Shown here: positions 35,304 to 48,865 of the stretch, piece by piece | How positions within the stretch are numbered: the first letter of the stretch is position 1 | How the letters are laid out: the number at the start of each line of letters is the position of its first letter | From: Prosopocoilus inquinatus | Taxonomy: Eukaryota > Arthropoda > Insecta > Coleoptera > Lucanidae | DNA: 64,000 nt | Direction: 5' to 3' | Assembly: GCA_036172665.1 (NCBI GenBank) | Contig: CM069875.1 | Coordinates: 21,979,806-22,043,805, forward strand | Notes under the pieces: model-generated | The model's input: only the letters and a program-made list of their open reading frames with translations | The model's database searches: none | Told to the model about the DNA's origin: nothing | Position numbers and translations under genes: made by a program

Positions 35304-36217
35304 CAAACGAAAATAATTTTAGAATGTGCAATAGAAGCACTTCTATCATACAAAAAAAAACTCGACTCGATACTTGGAATAGTAAGAAAGTTATGGAACT
35401 TTTACGGAGCTCTGGAACGTTCTGAATATTACCAATTTTGGTAAACCGTTATAAACTATGTGTACGAATATTGCTAAATAAATCTGTGACATATGCAAAT
35501 AAATTCGGTGAAAGGCCAGTATAACCTTTTTTATTTATTTATTTTTAATACTATTCAAAGTAAATCCAAAAAAAAAAACAAATAAATATCGATGCGATTT
35601 AATTTACAGTCGCTCTCATTAACTAACTCGCAACATATTTTTAAATCCTACAATTTACGTAGCTGCAAGCCGAAAAATATGTATATTTGTTCGAGCCGAA
35701 TATATAAAACTAATTGCAACGTTCCGAATAAAATAATTATCGACAGCTAGTTTTTTTTTTGTTTTGTCTCGTTCGCGTTTGAAACCTCGCGCAATGCGCT
35801 TTATCAAACTGAAAATATTTATTTATCGCTGGACATAACGTAAATAAATTCACAGGAATAACAACGGGACGTCATCGATAAATGTAGTTATAAATTACAG
35901 GCGCGCAGTTAAACTCGTACGTACAAATGGACCAGAAATATAATAAATTAAACTTATTTTTAATAATTGTCTTGTTAGGTGTGATTGTTATTTCAATATT
36001 TGTGTATGTTCTATAACTGTTATATATTTATTTTTTTTAATTATGATGTAATATTATGCTACATGTTTTATCACCTTAAATAACCATGAATTCAGGATTC
36101 AAAGAATTCATTAAATTAAAAATTATCTAATTTATTTACTGTTGCTTAAGGCATAAGATCAGTGAATAAGTTTCAGCACTTTCCCACTAACACTCTAACA
36201 TAACACTTATTTAAAGT
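35304..36217. other. Non-coding stretch, no gene seen
   Basis: AT-rich sequence with homopolymer runs and no supported gene. Confidence 0.5.
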
Positions 36218-36372
36218 GAATCAGTTATTTCAGAAACTGGAACTGGTTATTTGAGAAATAACAAAATTGCCACGGCATTTTTGATGTTTCTGAAATAACC
36301 GAACAATAAAAGCACCACGTGGTACTTTTGTTGAAAAGTGCTTCAAAAATAACTTTCTGAAATAACCGATTC
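36218..36372. mobile_element. Short MITE with 19-bp terminal inverted repeats
   Basis: GAATCAGTTATTTCAGAAA at 36218-36236 is matched, inverted, by 36354-36372 with one mismatch. The terminal motif (TTTCTGAAATAACCG) also recurs inside near 36287, and the centre contains the palindrome ACCACGTGGT. Length is 155 bases, non-coding. Confidence 0.65.
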
Positions 36373-37107
36373 AATTGTGAGCCGCAGTTATACAAAGGGC
36401 TTTCCGTTTTCGTAAATTCTCGCACAATCCAGTGCCATCTGGTGTTCGTTTTCATACTTTACAAAGTTACGTACGCATCATTTCGTATTACGTACGACGT
36501 TATAAAGAGAGTTCGAAAACATCCATGTTTGGAGTTAGAAATGATTAGAAATATCAAAAAATATGGTATGTACTTCCTCACTACTTATGAATGAACAAAA
36601 ATAAACATCAGAGTAAATTGAAGAAGAGCTGAAATAAGCAAAGCTCGATAATCATATATGCTTCGTCTCAGAATTTTATGTTTTTCTTTAGCTTTTTCAT
36701 ATTTTTCTTCATTTTTCTTTTTTCATCGCCAATACCATTAATTTCAAATGTTTAATCAAAGGTTCTAGTAATCTTTTATGACTGATGACATGAAAAACCC
36801 AAACTTTTTGTGAAATATTAAATTCTCATATTTTAACTAACCTCTATAACAATCATAAGGCAAATCAAATAATTCTTGAATTATACAATCATCTAGTAAT
36901 TTTTTAATTTCTAGTTTCATTTTTCTCGTTCATATAAATCAGGTACTTTTAGACTAAATTTAAAAAAAGAACAAATTATTTTGGTACAATTAAATCATTA
37001 CACATAAAACAAGAAAAATGAATTTTAAAAAAGATAGTAATAGCTCCTTCGAAGTGAATCGAAATGTATGAAAATTTACAGAATCGAAATTCACGCTTCA
37101 CTTATAA

Positions 37108-37370
37108 CACCTAAACGGTCCAAGAGGTAAGGGACTGCCTACAATCGCAGTAAAGCTGTGGGTTCAAACCGGGCTAAGGATAATTCTCGGGGGTGATCGG
37201 TGTCGATTCAGATACCCTTGAGTACAGGGGATAACTACTTACCATTCAACGACGAGGAGGTTTTGAACCGTTTTACTACACAAAAAAAATACACTCCCAC
37301 TCCTGAGCTGTTGATAAGTTTATGACTTAAGACCCCGTTGGTCAACCACCACAGAAAAGAAAAGCAAAGC
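37108..37370 (+). mobile_element. tRNA-derived SINE
   Basis: The head resembles a tRNA gene. A box A-like segment (CCAAGAGGTAAGGG) is at about 37120-37133. An anticodon-like stem ACTGC (37134-37138) pairs with GCAGT (37147-37151). A box B match GGTTCAAACC is at 37161-37170. These form an internal RNA polymerase III promoter. A tRNA-unrelated body follows, and the end is A-rich (GAAAAGAAAAGCAAAG) near 37360. It encodes no protein and would depend on a LINE for movement. The exact ends are approximate. Confidence 0.65.
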
Positions 37371-37961
37371 ATTCTAACTGACTAGCATTCATTTTGTTCT
37401 CTGATTTTACTTCCGAAGTTGTCAACATCTCTTATCTTACTTTTTACTGCAAGAATGTGATTCAAAGATGTAACCAAACAAATAACTTTATTAGACGATA
37501 CGATTCTGTCCACAAACTCTCAGAATAATCATTTTCATGGTCATGATGATCAGACAATTAGCTGTTGGTTTTAGTTTATTTCTAGCTCATCGTGCTAAAA
37601 CTTTAACACAGCGCTTGGACCGAACTATGAAACAACATTTTTCGTAGATGAGTCTCGCTTTGGTTAAAAGTAATTCAGTTGTTTTCACATTTAAGGACTG
37701 TTAGTAATTTAAGATTCAATTTTTCATCATTTTAAACGAATAGACAACATTTAATTTTTCAAAACATTAATAGATGTATTCATATACAGTGATCGCCAAA
37801 AAGTCGGCATCAAATGAGAAAAATCTTTATATCTGATTTTTCGAAAAAAGCTTTTTACAGCAATAATTTCTGATTGTCTGAAAACCTATTTAGACCCTAT
37901 CAGATATACCGAGTCAATTTTACTTAGTTAGAAAATAGAGTTTCTCGAAATGATCAAAATC

Positions 37962-38452
37962 GTAAAATTGTTATTACTCCGAAACTACTCAAGATTTAAA
38001 TTAAATTTCTTTACCCTGGGTTAGTTTCAACTTATTGCATAATATCAAGGCCAGAAAATAGCTTAGTTTTCTTTAATTTCCCGAAAAATTGAATTTTTCA
38101 AATTTTAGAATGTTCTCAAAATTACACGTACTTAAACTTAATTTCAGAGTTTCAGTTTTTTGGGATGAAAACTTCAAATATTTATAATTCGAAATAATAA
38201 TAAAGAAGATTAGTCACTTCAGATATTAAATTATTTAGCGAAAAGTGATATTTTTACCAAATTTTTACGTTTTTAATGGAAGGTACTTTTTAAGAGAAAT
38301 ACTTATATTTATTTATATGTAAAATTGTTATTACTCGGAAATTAATTCAGATTTCAATGAAATTTCTTTAACCTGAATTAGTTTCACCTTATTTGATAAT
38401 ATTAATGCCAGAAAAAAGCTTAGTTTTCTTTAATTTCCCGAAAAAATGAATT
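37962..38452. repeat. Direct repeat of ~135 bp
   Basis: The segments 37962-38100 and 38319-38452 are diverged direct copies. Both begin GTAAAATTGTTATTACTC and share GCTTAGTTTTCTTTAATTTC. They are about 357 bases apart, with unrelated AT-rich DNA between. Possibly parts of one older repeat element; no gene is seen here. Confidence 0.6.
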
Positions 38453-39214
38453 GAATTCGTCAGCAGATGAACGTCAACGAGCGTGGAAAAGGCTTCCGAT
38501 ATGCTGGATAGTAACTTTTCCCTTATTCACTAAAGCTTTTTAGAAATTGGCTATCTTTGGCGATAATTATTTTTAAGTGTTATTTAAGCTTACACATTCG
38601 TTTAAGTAGGACTAAAAAAATTAAGTGCATAAATCTGCATTTTTACTGGAAAGGTCAACTTTCAAATGCAGTACAGAAAACCTGTGGAACACTTTATTAC
38701 GTGTGGTATGCTAATATAATCTTTCGAAAAAAGGATTTTCTGTTTTGTCTACTACAAAAATGTAATCAAGTGAAATTAAAGAACATCGAATTCAAACAAT
38801 AAAATGGTTGTCATGACAAGTAACAAAGCAAAAAACTGCGTGTTCAGCAAAAAAATTATTATATTATAAATTTTTATAATCAGTTTACTTATTTGTGATA
38901 TCAGACATTTTGATTTTTCTTAGTTAATTTGTAAAAAATATTAAAAAATCATGTTTTAAGTTCTTTCTAGACATGTAGTTTCAAATGATTTGAGACAGTG
39001 TGACTAAATCCTTCATAGGTAATTGGAATTATTTAACTAAAGCGAAAACAATGATAAACATATTTTACAGCGCGTTTCTGAACGTTGATTATAGAGAAGT
39101 GATTATAACTCACAAGTTATCAATCTTAAGATAGTAAAATATAGTAAAATAAAATAAAAATAATAAAATAATATTGGAAAGCTCGTAGAAAAGACTATAC
39201 ATATAGGCTATAAC

Positions 39215-39683
39215 ATACGGGCTGTTCCATTTAAAAAAAAAAACTAATTTTACAATATGCGAATTGAAGTGTAGCGTTTGTTACACTTTTAAAATGTTGA
39301 ATACATATATTATAAGCAGAAAGGTTTAGAAATATTTTAGTCTAAGGCTGATAAAACTGATAATTTGGTAGCCACTCAAATATGCCAATTTTTTTTAATA
39401 AAATTATGCAACTCGGTAAATACTAAAAGTAAGTTAATATAATTTATACCATTTTTGTCGTTTCTTCAAGGGCTAACCGAAACTGTAATAAAATGTATAG
39501 CATTTCATTTAAAAAATAATATTTAAGGTTCGTAACTTATTAAATGATCAACCTGTATATTTGAAAATAAATATAAATTATGCCGAATGAAAACTTACGC
39601 AACTTTTGTTAAAACATTTTCTTGAGATAATGAATTTAAAGAGGCGTTCTCGCACTTTTACAAAGGTTTAGGACACCCCGTAT
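39215..39683. mobile_element. MITE related to the 34.9-kb element
   Basis: The left end ATACGGGCTGTTCCATTT at 39215 matches the inverted right end GGACACCCCGTAT at 39671-39683. The interior is AT-rich without coding capacity. The ends are of the same ACAGGGTGTCC type as the element at 34911-35303. Confidence 0.5.
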
Positions 39684-39827
39684 ATTTCTTTTTATGAGAA
39701 TAAGATATTTCATTTTTTTAATATGGTTTTATGCATTACATTTTATTTGGGTGTACATTTCTCATGTTGATAATTTTGGCCGCTGATTCGATCTTCTTAT
39801 ACCACTGTGTGGTGGTAGATATAGTTA

Positions 39828-40049
39828 GAGCCAAACTACACGAGCGGGTTTTCCACCGGGTTAAACACGCCGGGTATTGCACGTCTGAATGGAAACTATG
39901 CTTACAATTATATAAAACTAGATGAACGGAATAAACGTCGCGTTCCGTTCGTGTAGTTTTACGCGTTTGTATGCATGGTTTCCATTCAGACGTGCAATCC
40001 AAGGTGCGGCGAATTTAACGCGTCGAAAAAGCTGCTCGTAGTTTGACTC
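39828..40049. mobile_element. Foldback MITE
   Basis: The left arm from GAGCCAAACTAC and the right arm ending GTAGTTTGACTC are inverted. Both also carry TTGCACGTCTGAATGGAAAC (left copy ATTGCACGTCTGAATGGAAA near 39877, right copy inverted near 39980). A central inverted repeat around 39922-39958 adds a second fold. The element is about 222 bases and abuts the next MITE. The apparent open frames on both strands come from the inverted structure. Confidence 0.65.
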
Positions 40050-40246
40050 TCAGGGCCAGTTGTACGAAGGACATTTAAACTGCCGTTCAACTGAACTAGG
40101 TTCACAGTGAACAAAATTGCATCAAATTTTATTCATTAATTCGTTAATTGCCATATGTCCTTAAGATCCAATGCGAATTTGTTTACTTTGAGCCCGGTTC
40201 AGTTAAACTTGAATTCAAACCGCCTTTGTACAACTGACCCTCAGAG
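40047..40246. mobile_element. MITE adjoining the previous one
   Basis: The left end CTCAGGGCCAGTTGTAC at about 40049 is matched by the inverted right end GTACAACTGACCCTCAGA. The arms extend inward as an imperfect match including GTTCAACTGAAC/GTTCAGTTAAAC. About 200 bases, non-coding. The ends resemble those of the hairpin at 12415. Confidence 0.6.
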
Positions 40247-40249
40247 GCG

Positions 40250-43200
40250 TTCCGATACCGCATTTGATGTGAACAGGCGAACGTACGACTCAGTCTGCGA
40301 GAGAGATAGTACAATGTGGTAACGACATCGCTAAGCCGATGTCTAGTCCGTCTTAGAAAATTTGCGCTCGAAAGTCAACCAAATTTATGCCTCGAGCGCA
40401 GACTTCTTGTATGATATAACATCTGGTATAGTCGCAATCAAGCTAATCGAGACCGATTGACCATTTTATAACCCTTATTAACAGCATCAATATGGGCACA
40501 GTACCAAGACTAAAACGTAAGTGCTCCACTCTATCGATGGAAGGTAACATAAACATTTTAAACATTTTTTTCATTCTCACCTACATTTAAGTCAAATTAG
40601 CTTTTGATTCCTGTAAATTTATTTACACATAGACGTGAAACCCGTTCAAGCCATACTGCAAATCCCGTCGAAAAAGCATACCGCGACACTGACCTGCTTT
40701 GTCTCGGAGGATTATCGTAAATGGAACGTTTAGTTGCCGAATTTTACTTGTGTGCTAAGGTCAGCACATGATGAGATTACAGGTGTGGCTCGTATTTTTC
40801 GTATTTCTTGAACTGCTGTCGCCAACAACTCAACGCCCCAACAGTAGCTTACACGAGAACAGAGTTGATGATCTAGAACAGCTGTGCTCTCGGGCGCTTC
40901 GAAAGAACTAGCCCCACTCTCAATTGTTTCAGGGAAATGAGAACGAAAAGAAAATCACATTCAGGAACCCAAAGATTTACTATCCTATTCCAGAAGGTTA
41001 GCTCGGATATACAGTCGTCTTCGAAAGGCTTATGACAAGTATAAATGTCGTTAAACGAAGGAAACAGATATATCGCTCTGAATCAAAATTTTTATTTGCA
41101 CGACCAGTTTCTCTTGATTGCTTGATTAATAAAGCATTTTCAAGTGTCTGCATTGCAAATTGAAGTAAAAATCTTATAATTTTAGAAGAAAAGCGGGACT
41201 TACGTAACTTACAACAACTTAATATGCAAAAATCAGAAAAGCATTAAAACTTAAAAGAAGCCAAGATGTCAAGATGGATCGGGGATACGATTTTAAAAAA
41301 TCTAAAGATTTGAAAAAAATAGTGTTCGCAAAGACAGTCTGTTCATTCAGAATTTGGTCAGGGAAGGAAACGGAATGAAGGAAAATTTCAAAACTCTCCG
41401 CCACGGTGAGGAGATTGCTTTTTGGTAAACTGTGTAGTAAAGTGACATTGGTACTATCAGGAGTGCAACTTTGCGAGGTCTCCAAAAGATGAGAAGCGAA
41501 ACGGAATCATTCTTACCCAGCCTGAAGGATCTGAGGTGTTCGTTGATTTTATTCGAAAGTTTGTTTTTGGTTCTGCGGAAAACATTCAAAGTAGATATTA
41601 AAGGGAAGTTGTTCAAGTAAGCAACCTGTAAAATAATACTTTCGTTTCGTCTCTGAAGTCAATCAGATTCATGGGGATGTCCCTATTGAAAAAGGCCCGA
41701 GAAGCAGCGAACTTATGCTCGTACGGGTGGGAAAAATGATAATTAACACAAGATTATATGAAAGATAGTTTTGTGAAAAAACGAAAGTGTAGTGAATCCC
41801 TAGATCTAGTTATGGTAAGGTTTAACCCTTGCCATGCAACAGCACAAAAATGGAGAACATAACCTCCATAAATGTCGTCAATATTTGCGCAGACTCAAAC
41901 TTAAGTATAAACCGAAACAGGGTTCTGGTGTAAGAATTTCATTTTGTCCGATGCAACCAAGTATTTTGCCGTCAAGCTTACGGTTAAGTATACTGGACAC
42001 TTCCAAATTCACAGACTAACACTTACGTGCTTAGAGGATTGTGATGGCAATGTTTTGCTTGGAATAGTAAACATCTCAATCCCAACTCATTTAAAAATTT
42101 TGCTGAGTAACTCAAAATTATCTTTTGGGCACTTAACCGACTTATCTAATCCCCTATTCAATTATATTTCGAGTTTGTTCTCAGCTTTAGAATAATCCCG
42201 ATGTAAAATCTGCAGGTTGTGCAAGGAGACTCAGGATACTCACGGTTTCTTCCACAATCTTTTGGAAACACTTTATCATTTTCCTCTCGAGAATCTAACC
42301 GAAGAGCGAAAGTTTAAGGTTCAACATAAACTTTATTAGGAAATTATTTAATGTCCCACTCGGTCGCCGGTTGAAGCGATAAATGAAAAAATATAATAAG
42401 GGTTGAAATGGAGCTTGCGTACCCATTTACCTTTATATTATGTTGAATGTAAATGGGTAGGCGTGCATTTCAAGTCTTACTTCGTTTGTTTTTTCGGTAC
42501 GTATACGTTAAATGGTTGTTTTTTTTTTATTTTCACAAACGATTTTTCTTTCCTTATTTTTCGTATTCCAAAACTTTCTAATAATTTCAAAGTTAATCAT
42601 TTTTATTTAAAAATATATTTGATATTTCAATATAAAATAATTTTGAAAAGAAATTATTATCTTCACTCTCAACATATTATTGAAGCAAAATAGCTTTTTT
42701 TAATCATCCACTTGCCTTTCGTCGTTATTGTGTGTCGAGAGCAGTTCCATTCAATCGATTTAATTACAGTGAATGAAGAATTCATGAACTTTTCAAACAT
42801 TCCTTATCGAAAACAATCCAGTAAAACTCATAAATTTTAAAAGCGAAATCGAGGGCGTCATTGTCGATAAAGCGTGGCGAATTTAATCACTCCCATCTCC
42901 CGATTTTTAATTTCATTTTCGGCCGTCCGGATGTTTCATAACGGAGCTCGTCCCACGTAAATCTGCTTTTGTATAACTGAATCACATATTGATTCCGATA
43001 CCCGTCTTTGTGACGGGATTCTGATCAGGATATTTCTATATCTGCCGAGCTGGATGTATAAATTCGCAGATTGTGGTTGTTTCATTTCTGAAGAACGTTC
43101 TCCTCGATTCTCATTCTCCATTCTGCCTGCCTGGAAAGTTTTCGTTTTGTTAGCAGCTAGAAATAAATTGCACACACCCTCGACTGAAACTTATGTGCGA

Positions 43201-44640
43201 AAAGTCCTTCGACGATCTTAGCTACGGCTTTATCCTTGTTGTTTTGCACGCGATCGTGCGCTAATGTATTCGCATATATCCAAGTCAGATTGAAAACGAA
43301 GTTTCACTTTCGCTGAGAGCCTTACTTTATGTGAGGGATAATTTTCTGAAATTTAATATCTCAATAGTAATGTCTTAGCTCATTATTATGGATAGGACTC
43401 TATGTTTCTAAGGGCCAGAAAATATTTTATCAATAACTCAGGTATTGTGTTCGAAATGAGGTTGGCTTTAATACCATTACAAGTTTTGTATGTACGAGTA
43501 GTGTTAGAGAAATATGAAATGATTGGTGCAGAACCTGTGCCTCACTTTCCGATTAAAAATCGCTTTAGAACTCAAATTGAGAAATGTAAATCTCACACGG
43601 TTCCCCGCAGAGACCCTAAATTAATTAACACCCATTTCTATGAGGAAGCCGCAACTCGTTGGAAAAGTTTCCGCCGCAGGCAAATAATAATTTCATGCCA
43701 AACTTTTCGGTTAATAGCTACACCTATTCGCCAGCCCTGGGACATCCTGCAGATGTGCTTCGAATCGAAACAATGTGATCGAACTACTCCAACGTGTTTC
43801 AACGTCGCCCGTTGTTTATGTAGCGAATGTGCTGTATTTTTGTTCCTCTTGTTTATTTTATCGTTTGCCTGTCGAGTGTGAACATTCTTGTAGGGAAGGG
43901 ACCGTCTTGTGTTTCTTGGCGTTTCAAGAAAAGCCAGCTTTAGTAAGTAAGTTACTGCACTGGAGAACTGCTGACACGGATTGTTATAAAGAACAAGTAA
44001 TTCTAGCGTTTTCATTTTATTAAATCAGAGCAGCCGGCGTTTTCTAGTAATCTTGATTTTTTGAATTAGTGTTATTATATTCTGTTAAGCTTTTCAATTT
44101 TCTCCAGCATCCAAGCAATGCTAAAATGCAATAAACTTTTATGATCCTTTGCAAGCATAACGAAAAAGAAAACACTTATGAAAGCAATGTTATAGTTCTG
44201 GTTACCAAATAAAATCATAATTCAAGTCTCATAAATTTTTTATTTCGTTTAAGTTTTAGCTAGTTTGAGGAATTTAATATATGTTGGTAAGTTACAACTT
44301 CGTGTTTGCTTTTGGGTCAAGTCGTTAGAACGTAGAGTACGAAAAGGTAAAATTCAGGACTTCAGATATTTTGTTATGATAATTAGCTTCTGTTTATTTA
44401 AGTAATTAATATTGCCGTTCATATTATTATTCGATTAAGAAAGAATACTTTGTTGAAATACTTGTAAACACCAAGATGTGGTAAACGTTTGTGTACTTTT
44501 AACTAAATCGTAATATCAAAAAAAATCAGTATTTATTAACTATCTGGTATCTCTTATGATTATACAATACTTTTTTTATGTGAGAAATATTATTTTGACT
44601 CAAATGTTTTAATATCCGAACTTGCGAGGCGATGCTGCGC
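40250..44640. other. Non-coding stretch, no gene seen
   Basis: Several open frames of 60-160 codons (for example 43402-43881 and the opposite strand at 43638-44015) occur where composition is less AT-rich. They overlap one another on both strands and show no domain, so I do not call them genes. Confidence 0.45.
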
Positions 44641-44803
44641 TATCGAAAACTGTTTATTAAAACAATGAGAAGAGTATGAGCAGCCAAACAGACTAGTCGT
44701 GCGTTAAATCTGCAGCGTGTGTTTAAATGTTACTTGCAGTGCTAAAGTAATTTATCGTAATTATTTGCAATTTTCAATCGCAAGTTTGTGTATTTTTGAA
44801 AAA

Positions 44804-45549
44804 ATGGGTGGTGACCGTTGTACCAGGCAAAAATCCGAAGCTGATAAGGATGACGGAACCGTGCAACGTCTTGTGGAAAAAATTGTTTCCTCGGACGAAT
44901 TCATCGAAGTGCTCTCTGGTAAAATTTCTAAAATTATTTCCGAGAATCTTATACAGTTAATTAATGTCATTAACAATAAAGTTGAAATTTTGGAAAATAA
45001 ATTAACTTTAACTGAAAATAAATTAACTACAACGGAAAAGAAACTTCTGGAAACTGAAACCTTGTTGACTGAAGCTACGTTGAAGTTGTCTGAAACAAAT
45101 AAAGCTACCGATGCATTGGAACAGTATTCGCGTAACTACAATCTACGTTTCTATGGTGTACTTCTAAAAAATGGAGAGGATACCGGTGTTATTATCACCG
45201 ACATCGTTAAACGGATGGGAATTGAATTATCTCCTTATGCAATCGACATCAGTCACCGCCTGCCTCTAAAATCAGTTAATAGAAATAAATCGCCGCCGAT
45301 TTTAGTGAAATTCAAAGCCGCTTAATTAAAAATAAAATTTTTGGTGCTAAAACAAAGTTAAAGGGCACTAACATAATAGTGAAAGAAGATCTTACTCGGC
45401 CAAGAGTTGATGTGTTAAATGCTGCAATTAATTTGTATAATTATAAAAATGTTTGGACCATTAATGGTAGTATTTGTGTAAAAGTAAACAACTCGGTCAA
45501 AAAAGTCGTCATACTTGCGGAGCTGCAAAACATTACTGTGCCAGTTTGA
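44804..45549 (+). pseudogene. LINE ORF1 nucleic-acid chaperone, one frameshift
   Basis: I take ATG 44804 as the start (MGGDRC), because the 29 upstream codons look like 5' UTR. About 120 residues of coiled coil with heptad spacing (LTLTENKLTTTEKKL) follow, then EQYSRNYNLRFYGV and ISHRLP, typical of the RRM-like domain of LINE ORF1 proteins that bind the element RNA. The frame ends at a TAA at about 45322-45324. The neighbouring frame then continues a similar domain to TGA 45547-45549, which points to a one-base loss near 45318. No zinc knuckle is seen. Confidence 0.8.
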
Positions 45550-46053
45550 AGTTTTTCGCGCTGCGGATAAAACGAAAACAAGATTAGACAAATATTTTTC
45601 TTGCCAATCTTTACATTAATTTCAATTATTATTTTTCAATTACGAATTAAAATTAATTTTACTTGTGGACTTTATATACTAATAATAACAGTTTCACAAA
45701 TTGTTAATATTTTTTCGCCCATTTATATCGAAGTGATTTAAAATTACATTTTCTACATTTTTCAAAGTGTTACAATTCTTACTTTTTTGTTGTCCATTTG
45801 AAAATTCAGTTTTTGTGAATAAATTCTCTCAAATAAGATGTTTGGATACTTTCCTTTGTTTTAGCAGTGTCTAGTATGAGATTACTCTTTCTACTTCATT
45901 GATGTCTTAAATATAACTTTCAACAATAAATTTTCAATAGATTATTGCACATAAGTACCTATTGAATCTTAATGTTTTTGATATATCTTCTGTAAATTTT
46001 TTGTAATAATTACAAGCGTTTTATATGGTCTCTCTCTATTTTATATTTGGTTA
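45550..46053. other. LINE ORF1-ORF2 spacer
   Basis: Five hundred AT-rich bases without a gene separate the two LINE frames. This is unusually long; in many LINEs the frames overlap or nearly touch. Confidence 0.6.
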
Positions 46054-48060
46054 ATGAAAATAAAAATTGCTCATATTAATATAAGATCTTTGCTGGCAGG
46101 TTTTTCTGACTTTCGAGATTACATTCTTAATTCTGATTACGATATTGTTGCTCTGACTGAAACATGGCTGAATCCTATTATTTTGAATGATAAAATTGAC
46201 ATTCCTGGTTTTAATTTACTTAGACGTGATCGGGATGGCAGAGGTGGTGGTGTTGCGTTTTATATTAAGACATTTATCAGGTATGCGGGTGTGAATGTAA
46301 TTTTCTCTGACGCACTGGAACAGTTGTGGTTAAGTACAAAACTTAACAATAAAAAATATTATATAGGTGTTATATATCGCCCACCTGGACCTGGTGTTGA
46401 TTTATTTTTTGATTCATTTGAGGATACAGTTTCTTCCCTTTTGTGTGAATGTGATGAATTATTATGTACTGGTGATTTTAATGTCAACATGATGCAGTTG
46501 GATAATAGTATTACTAACAAATTTCTTTCTCTGTTGGAATCTTATGGACTTCATCAAGTTATAACAGAACCAACAAGATTAGCTTCAAATTCTGCTACCC
46601 TTATTGATCTTATTATATGTAGTAATACACAAGATATACATGACTCGTCAGTTTTTTCATCTCCTCTTTCCACCGATCATGAAATAGTATCGTGTATTTT
46701 ATTTAGTCAACTGTCTGCTGCAGCTCCTGTATTTAGAACTTACAGAAATTTTAGTCGTTTTGATTTAGAATCATTTAGAATCGATTTACAATCGTTACCT
46801 CTTGATAATATTTATAATATTGATAACATTGATGAAATTGTAAATTATTTTAATGATATGATTATTAATTTGTATAATTTGCACGCTCCATTAAAGACTG
46901 CCAGAATCACTAAAGCCAGAGCTCCATGGCTAACAGAAAACCTGCGATTCGTGATGATGCTTAGAGATAAAGCTCATAGTAGGTATAAACAAACAAAAAC
47001 TAACAGCGATTTTGTCTACTACAAAACCTTACGTAACCTAACTAACTCCGCTGTAAAAGCTGAAAAAAAAGCTTATGCAACACACAAACTTAGAAGTACT
47101 AATACTAAAATGCTTTGGAGAGATCTAAAAACTTTAAACATTTGTGTTAAAAATGATCATAGTCAAATTCCTGTTGATTTGATGGATCCTGATGAAATTA
47201 ATAACTTTTTTGTAGATTCCATCCCTTCCAATATATCTATTAATCCTAGTACACTTGATTTTTATAACAAAAATTTATTTACTAGCTTCCCGACAAATTT
47301 TAATTTTTCAGCTACTGATGAAAATGAAGTGAGCAAAATTTTACTATCAATTACGACAAATGCTATGGGTGCAGATTCTATTAATACGAAAATGTTAGCT
47401 TACTGCAGTCCGTATATAATTCCATACGTCACGTACATTATTAATTTTTGTTTAAATAATTGTGAATTTCCTAATTGCTGGAAACAAGCTTACATTGTTC
47501 CTGTACCTAAGAAATCTAATCCTACGGAGTTAAAAGATTCGAGACCCATCAGCTTATTTCCTACTCTGTCCAAGGTTTTAGAAAGAATTATGTTTAATCA
47601 AATTACAATTCATTTAAATACGTACAATATTCTTCCTAGCACTCAATCAGGATTCCGTTCGAATCATAGCTGCACAACCGCACTATTACAAGTAGTTGAT
47701 GATATTCTGGTTCAGGCAGATCAAAATAATGTAACTGCTCTAATACTCTTAGATTACTCTAGAGCGTTTGATACTCTGAATCATACCTTACTCCTCAACA
47801 TTTTACATTATATTGGCTTCTCAACGAAAGCACGTTCAATGATGTATCATTATCTTTCTAACAGATCCCAAGTAGTAACATTGAATAATATGTGTTCTCT
47901 GCTTAGAAATTTACGTTCCGGAGTGCCACAAGGTTCTATTTTGGGACCTCTTTTGTTCACAATTTACACGTGCAGATTGGGATCGTGTCAAAACATCTTT
48001 CTGCATATTATTACGCTGATGATACCCAGCTGTATTATTCTTTTGCGCCTAGTAAGATAG
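46054..48060 (+). pseudogene. LINE ORF2: endonuclease and reverse transcriptase, part 1
   Basis: Residues 1 to about 225 form an AP-like endonuclease that would nick the target. HINIRSL gives the catalytic Asn 9, LTETWL gives Glu 36, GDFNV and STDHEIV supply the later acidic and histidine positions. The reverse transcriptase starts near residue 450 with WKQAYIVPVPKK. Then come DSRPISL, the LLDYSRAFDTL motif A with its aspartate, and GVPQGSILGPLLF (47920-47958). Just after this the frame shifts, so the last 30 residues of this frame are spurious. The real protein continues in the frame that starts near 47970. Confidence 0.9.
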
Positions 48061-48865
48061 ATGTAGCCAATGATTACATTAACCGTGACATTAATGAACT
48101 TGTTATTGCATCCAGAAATCATAACTTAATCTTAAATTCACAAAAAACCGTAGTTATGTTACTGGGTAAACCCCTGCAGTGTTCTCTCTTTGTTTCTAGA
48201 TTAAAAATTACAATAGATAATGTACACATATCCTGTGTAACATCTTCCAGAAATCTTGGCTTGCACATGGATGTAAACTTCCGATTTCATAAACATATAA
48301 ATGTCTGTGTTGCTAGAGCGTTTACAAACTTAAAACTAATATATTCGAATAGATCAATTTTAAGCAAAAAATTAAAAACTCATTTATGTGATTCATTAGT
48401 TTTATCTTATGTTTCGTTTGCTGATTCTGCTTATGGCCCTTGTCTAGACGCAACTTCAGCTAAACGCATACAAAGAATACAGAACTCCTGCTTAAGATTG
48501 ATTTCAGGTTTGCGAAGACGAGACCATGTATCTCATGTGTTACAAGAAATTCGTTGGTTGAATATGTCTAATCGCCGCCTGTTGCATTCAGCTTGCTTGT
48601 TTATGAACATTGTGTGTACGGAAACTCCTGCATACTTGTATAACAAAATTCGATTTAGATCTGATATAAATAATATAAATATCAGAAATAAAAACGTGAT
48701 TACCCCACCTTTGCACAAAACCAGTCTGTTTGAACGTTCTTATTCTTATAATGTTGCTTCTGTGTACTTCCTGCAGATCTAAAGTCTTTGCCAAAGTATA
48801 AATTCAAATCTAAATTTAAAAAGTTTTTACTAGACCGTCAGTCACAGATAAACCTGCCTCATTAA
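47970..48865 (+). pseudogene. LINE ORF2 continuation with YADD motif
   Basis: In the frame starting near 47970 the YYADDTQLYY motif C of reverse transcriptase appears, followed by the thumb and a C-terminal region (RIQRIQNSCLRLI, EIRWLNMSNRR). This frame ends at 48782. A second shift near 48768 is indicated, because the alternative frame runs with LPADLKSLPKYKFKSKFKKF to a stop at 48863-48865, the usual end of such proteins. Confidence 0.85.

Noticed and set aside
41219..41616. Possible LINE remnant on the minus strand
   Set aside because: A few residues resemble a LINE tail, but there is no catalytic motif, and the resemblance changes with frame.
43402..44023. Overlapping open frames of 80-159 codons on both strands
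   Set aside because: Mutually overlapping frames without domains in a less AT-rich patch are expected by chance.
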